From Alphaproteobacteria bacterium (lineage in GTDB: Bacteria > Pseudomonadota > Alphaproteobacteria > Rhodospirillales > Magnetospirillaceae), in NCBI GenBank assembly GCA_021325215.1, contig JAJPHO010000191.1, positions 1 to 35,097 on the forward strand: a stretch of DNA of 35,097 nt, in the 5' to 3' direction. The notes under the pieces were generated by a model that made no database searches, was not told where the DNA came from, and saw only the letters and a list, made by a program, of their open reading frames with translations. Position 1 is the stretch's first letter; each line of letters starts with the position of its first letter. A program made the position numbers and the translations under genes. This document shows, one piece after another, positions 33,000 to 35,097 of this stretch.

Positions 33000-34623
33000 G
33001 AGTGCGTCGAACGAATGGTGGCGTGGCGCCGTCATTTACCAGATCTATCCCCGTTCCTTCTTCGATGCCGACGGTAATGGCATCGGCGACCTGCCCGGCA
33101 TCACCGCCAAACTGGACGAGATCGCCTCCCTGGGTGTCGACGCCCTGTGGATCTCCCCCTTCTTCAAATCGCCGATGGCCGATTTCGGCTATGACGTCGA
33201 GGATTACCAGGATGTCGATCCGCTGTTCGGGTCGCTGGACAATTTCAAGCTGCTGCTGGCCGAGGCCCATAAGCGCGATTTGAAAATCCTGATCGACCTG
33301 GTGATGAGCCATACCTCGGAGAAGCACGCCTGGTTCCAGGAAAGCAAGCAGAGCCGCGACAACCCCAAGGCCGACTGGTATGTCTGGGCCGACGCCAACC
33401 CGACCGGCAACCCGCCCAACAATTGGCTGTCGATGTTCGGCGGCTCGGCCTGGGAATGGGACACCACCCGGCGCCAGTACTTCCTGCACAATTTCCTGAA
33501 GGTGCAGCCCGACCTCAATTTCCATAATCCCGAGGTGCAGGATGCGGTGCTCGACACCGCCAAATTCTGGCTCGACCTCGGCGTCGACGGGTTCCGCCTC
33601 GACGTGGTGAATTACTATTTCCACGACGCCCGCTTACGCGACAATCCGCCGGTGCCCAAGGGCGTCACCATGAACACCGTGCCGCCGAGCAATCCCTACG
33701 GCTATCAGGACCATCTCTACGACAAGCAGCAGCCCGAGAATCTGGTGTTCCTCGAACGCTTCCGCGCTTTGCTGGACCAATATCCGGGCGCGATGGCGGT
33801 GGGCGAGCTGGGCATCGACAAGGATGTCGGCCTGATCACCGAAGACTATACCGTCGCCGGCAAGCGCCTGCAGATGGTCTACAGCTTCCAGCTGATGGCC
33901 GAGAAGATCTCCGCCAAATATGTCCGCGACGTGGTCGGCGCCATGGATGGCGACGTCACCTCCGGCTGGGTGTGCTGGGCCGTGTCGAATCATGATTTCC
34001 CGCGCGTCGTATCGCGCTGGGGCTATGGCGACGTGGCGGACAAGGCGGCGCCCATGCTGATGGCGATGCTGGCCAGCCTCAAGGGTTCGCCCTGCTTCTA
34101 TCAGGGCGAGGAACTCGGCCTGACCGAGGCCGACGTGCCGTTCGAGAAGCTGCAGGACCCCTATGGCAAGGCCTTCTGGCCCGCCTTCAAGGGCCGCGAC
34201 GGCTGCCGCACGCCTTATCCGTGGAACGAGACCGCGCCGAATGGCGGTTTCTCGCTGGCCGAACCCTGGCTGCCGATGTCGGACGATCATCTGCCGCGCG
34301 CCTTCGACGTGCAGGCGGCCGACGAGCATTCGACGCTGAACCGGGTCCGCCATTTCCTGTCCTGGCGCCGCACGCAGGACACGCTCTATACCGGCTCGAT
34401 CCGCTTCATCGAGACGCCCGAGCCGGTGCTGGCCCTGCTGCGCGAGACCGGTGACGAGACGCTGCTGTGCCTGTTCAATCTCGGGCGCGACACGGTCACC
34501 GTCCATCTGCCGGGCATCACCTCGGCCGAGCTTCTGCCCGACAGCGGCTTCACCGCCGAGATCGCCGGCGGGACGGCGACCCTGCCGCCGCTCGGCGCCG
34601 CCTTCGCGCGGGTGTCGCGATGA
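32989..34623 (+). CDS. Alpha-glucosidase, glycoside hydrolase family 13
   Basis: A 544-residue GH13 enzyme, closest in pattern to the bacterial alpha-glucosidases of subfamily 23. The TIM-barrel motifs are WWRGAVIYQIYPRSFFDADG at residues 10-29, region I DLVMSHTSEKHAWF, region II DGFRLDVVNYYFHD with nucleophile D205, region III GELG with acid/base E273, and region IV SNHDFPR with transition-state D336. The small C-terminal beta domain ends PPLGAAFARVSR. It has no signal peptide, so it hydrolyses imported oligosaccharide in the cytosol. The start is TTG 32989 with GGAG eight bases upstream, overlapping the MFS gene. The family also covers oligo-1,6-glucosidase and sucrose-active enzymes, so exact specificity is open. 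Confidence 0.93.
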   Translation: MSIKSASNEWWRGAVIYQIYPRSFFDADGNGIGDLPGITAKLDEIASLGVDALWISPFFKSPMADFGYDVEDYQDVDPLFGSLDNFKLLLAEAHKRDLKILIDLVMSHTSEKHAWFQESKQSRDNPKADWYVWADANPTGNPPNNWLSMFGGSAWEWDTTRRQYFLHNFLKVQPDLNFHNPEVQDAVLDTAKFWLDLGVDGFRLDVVNYYFHDARLRDNPPVPKGVTMNTVPPSNPYGYQDHLYDKQQPENLVFLERFRALLDQYPGAMAVGELGIDKDVGLITEDYTVAGKRLQMVYSFQLMAEKISAKYVRDVVGAMDGDVTSGWVCWAVSNHDFPRVVSRWGYGDVADKAAPMLMAMLASLKGSPCFYQGEELGLTEADVPFEKLQDPYGKAFWPAFKGRDGCRTPYPWNETAPNGGFSLAEPWLPMSDDHLPRAFDVQAADEHSTLNRVRHFLSWRRTQDTLYTGSIRFIETPEPVLALLRETGDETLLCLFNLGRDTVTVHLPGITSAELLPDSGFTAEIAGGTATLPPLGAAFARVSR

Positions 34624-34753
34624 CGCCCGATCATCGGACTCCCGGCGTGCAAGTGCACGCCCGCGCTGCCGACAGCCGTGGTCACACAGGCGGTATAGCT
34701 TGGCGCGATAGCCCAGGCCACGGAGTGGCCGCCCGGCGCCTGAGGGCTGTCAT

Positions 34754-35097
34754 ATGACTCTTTATCCCGCACTGGTCGCCGATATCGGCGGCACCAATGC
34801 CCGTTTCGCCCTGATCGACGAGCCGGGCATGAAGCTGCGGGACATCGTGCATCTCAAGACCGGCGATTATCCCGGCCTGGCGGAGGCGATGGGCGCCTAT
34901 GGCGAACAGACCGGCGAGAAGCCGCGCGCCGCCTGTGTCGCGGTGGCCGGGCCCGTGATGAGCGACCATATCAGCTTTCCCAATCAGGCCTTCGCCTTCT
35001 CGATCTCGGATACGCGCCGCCGCACCGGCCTGCCGCTCGACGTCATCAATGACTGCGCCGCCTTCGCCTATTCCCTGCCGCATCTGCCGGCCGAGGA
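34754..35097 (+). CDS. glk: Glucokinase, N-terminal part (3' cut by window edge)
   Basis: The first 114 residues of an ATP-dependent glucokinase, which makes glucose 6-phosphate from free glucose. MTLYPALVADIGGTNARFAL carries the phosphate-binding DIGGTNARFAL motif at residues 9-19. D100 in VINDCAAFAY is the catalytic aspartate (LINDF in E. coli, so Phe is replaced by Cys here). The start is ATG 34754 with GAGGG seven bases upstream. It follows the alpha-glucosidase by 130 bases that contain two short hairpins (GGCGTGC/GCACGCC near 34645; GGCCAC/GTGGCC near 34717) and no gene. It uses the glucose released by the GH13 enzyme. Confidence 0.95.
   Translation, partial: MTLYPALVADIGGTNARFALIDEPGMKLRDIVHLKTGDYPGLAEAMGAYGEQTGEKPRAACVAVAGPVMSDHISFPNQAFAFSISDTRRRTGLPLDVINDCAAFAYSLPHLPAE

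Overview
The window is high-GC chromosomal DNA from an alphaproteobacterium. The main evidence is gene order: the block mutY / DUF721 / DsbA-like thioredoxin / smc, and the block ispE / ETF-ubiquinone oxidoreductase / uracil-DNA glycosylase / lytic transglycosylase / moaB / PA0069-type radical SAM / rnhB. Both blocks are familiar from Rhodospirillales-like genomes. TonB-dependent receptors and a sugar-uptake locus also fit. The genus cannot be fixed from the sequence.

Layout. (1) 1-4371: the 3' end of a TonB-dependent receptor with a strong terminator, then a two-gene unit of a TPR-sulfotransferase and an exported deaminase-fold protein, closed by a terminator. (2) 4380-4988: a periplasmic ankyrin-repeat protein on the minus strand. 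(3) 5058-7961: a lower-GC island, read here as a decayed Tn7-like/Tn5053-like transposon. Both ends carry inverted arrays of one motif (consensus ACAGCTATARATGAGCAAT). The proposed tips are flanked by a 5-bp direct repeat (GCGAC). A tniQ start fragment lies just inside the right end. Cargo is a small membrane protein, a truncated phosphoribosyltransferase-like conflict gene, a NADAR-domain protein and a divergent HTH regulator. The right end lies 26 bp beyond the 3' end of a tRNA-Gln gene (7988-8062, minus). (4) 8245-20312: housekeeping genes for isoprenoid synthesis, electron transfer, DNA repair, cell-wall turnover and cofactor synthesis. (5) 20356-25427: DsbA-like protein, SMC and a TPR protein. 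(6) 25429-27492: a chemoreceptor. (7) 27577-35097: a sugar locus with a ROK regulator divergent from a TonB receptor, MFS transporter, GH13 alpha-glucosidase and glucokinase (cut by the window edge).

How they work together. In the sugar locus the receptor would bring an oligosaccharide across the outer membrane and the MFS protein across the inner membrane. The GH13 enzyme would release glucose, glucokinase would phosphorylate it, and the ROK protein would sense sugar and control the 324-bp divergent promoter region. The most unusual part is the island: a transposon that lost its transposases but kept recognisable ends, a target duplication and a NADAR/HTH pair of the kind linked to ADP-ribosylation conflict systems.
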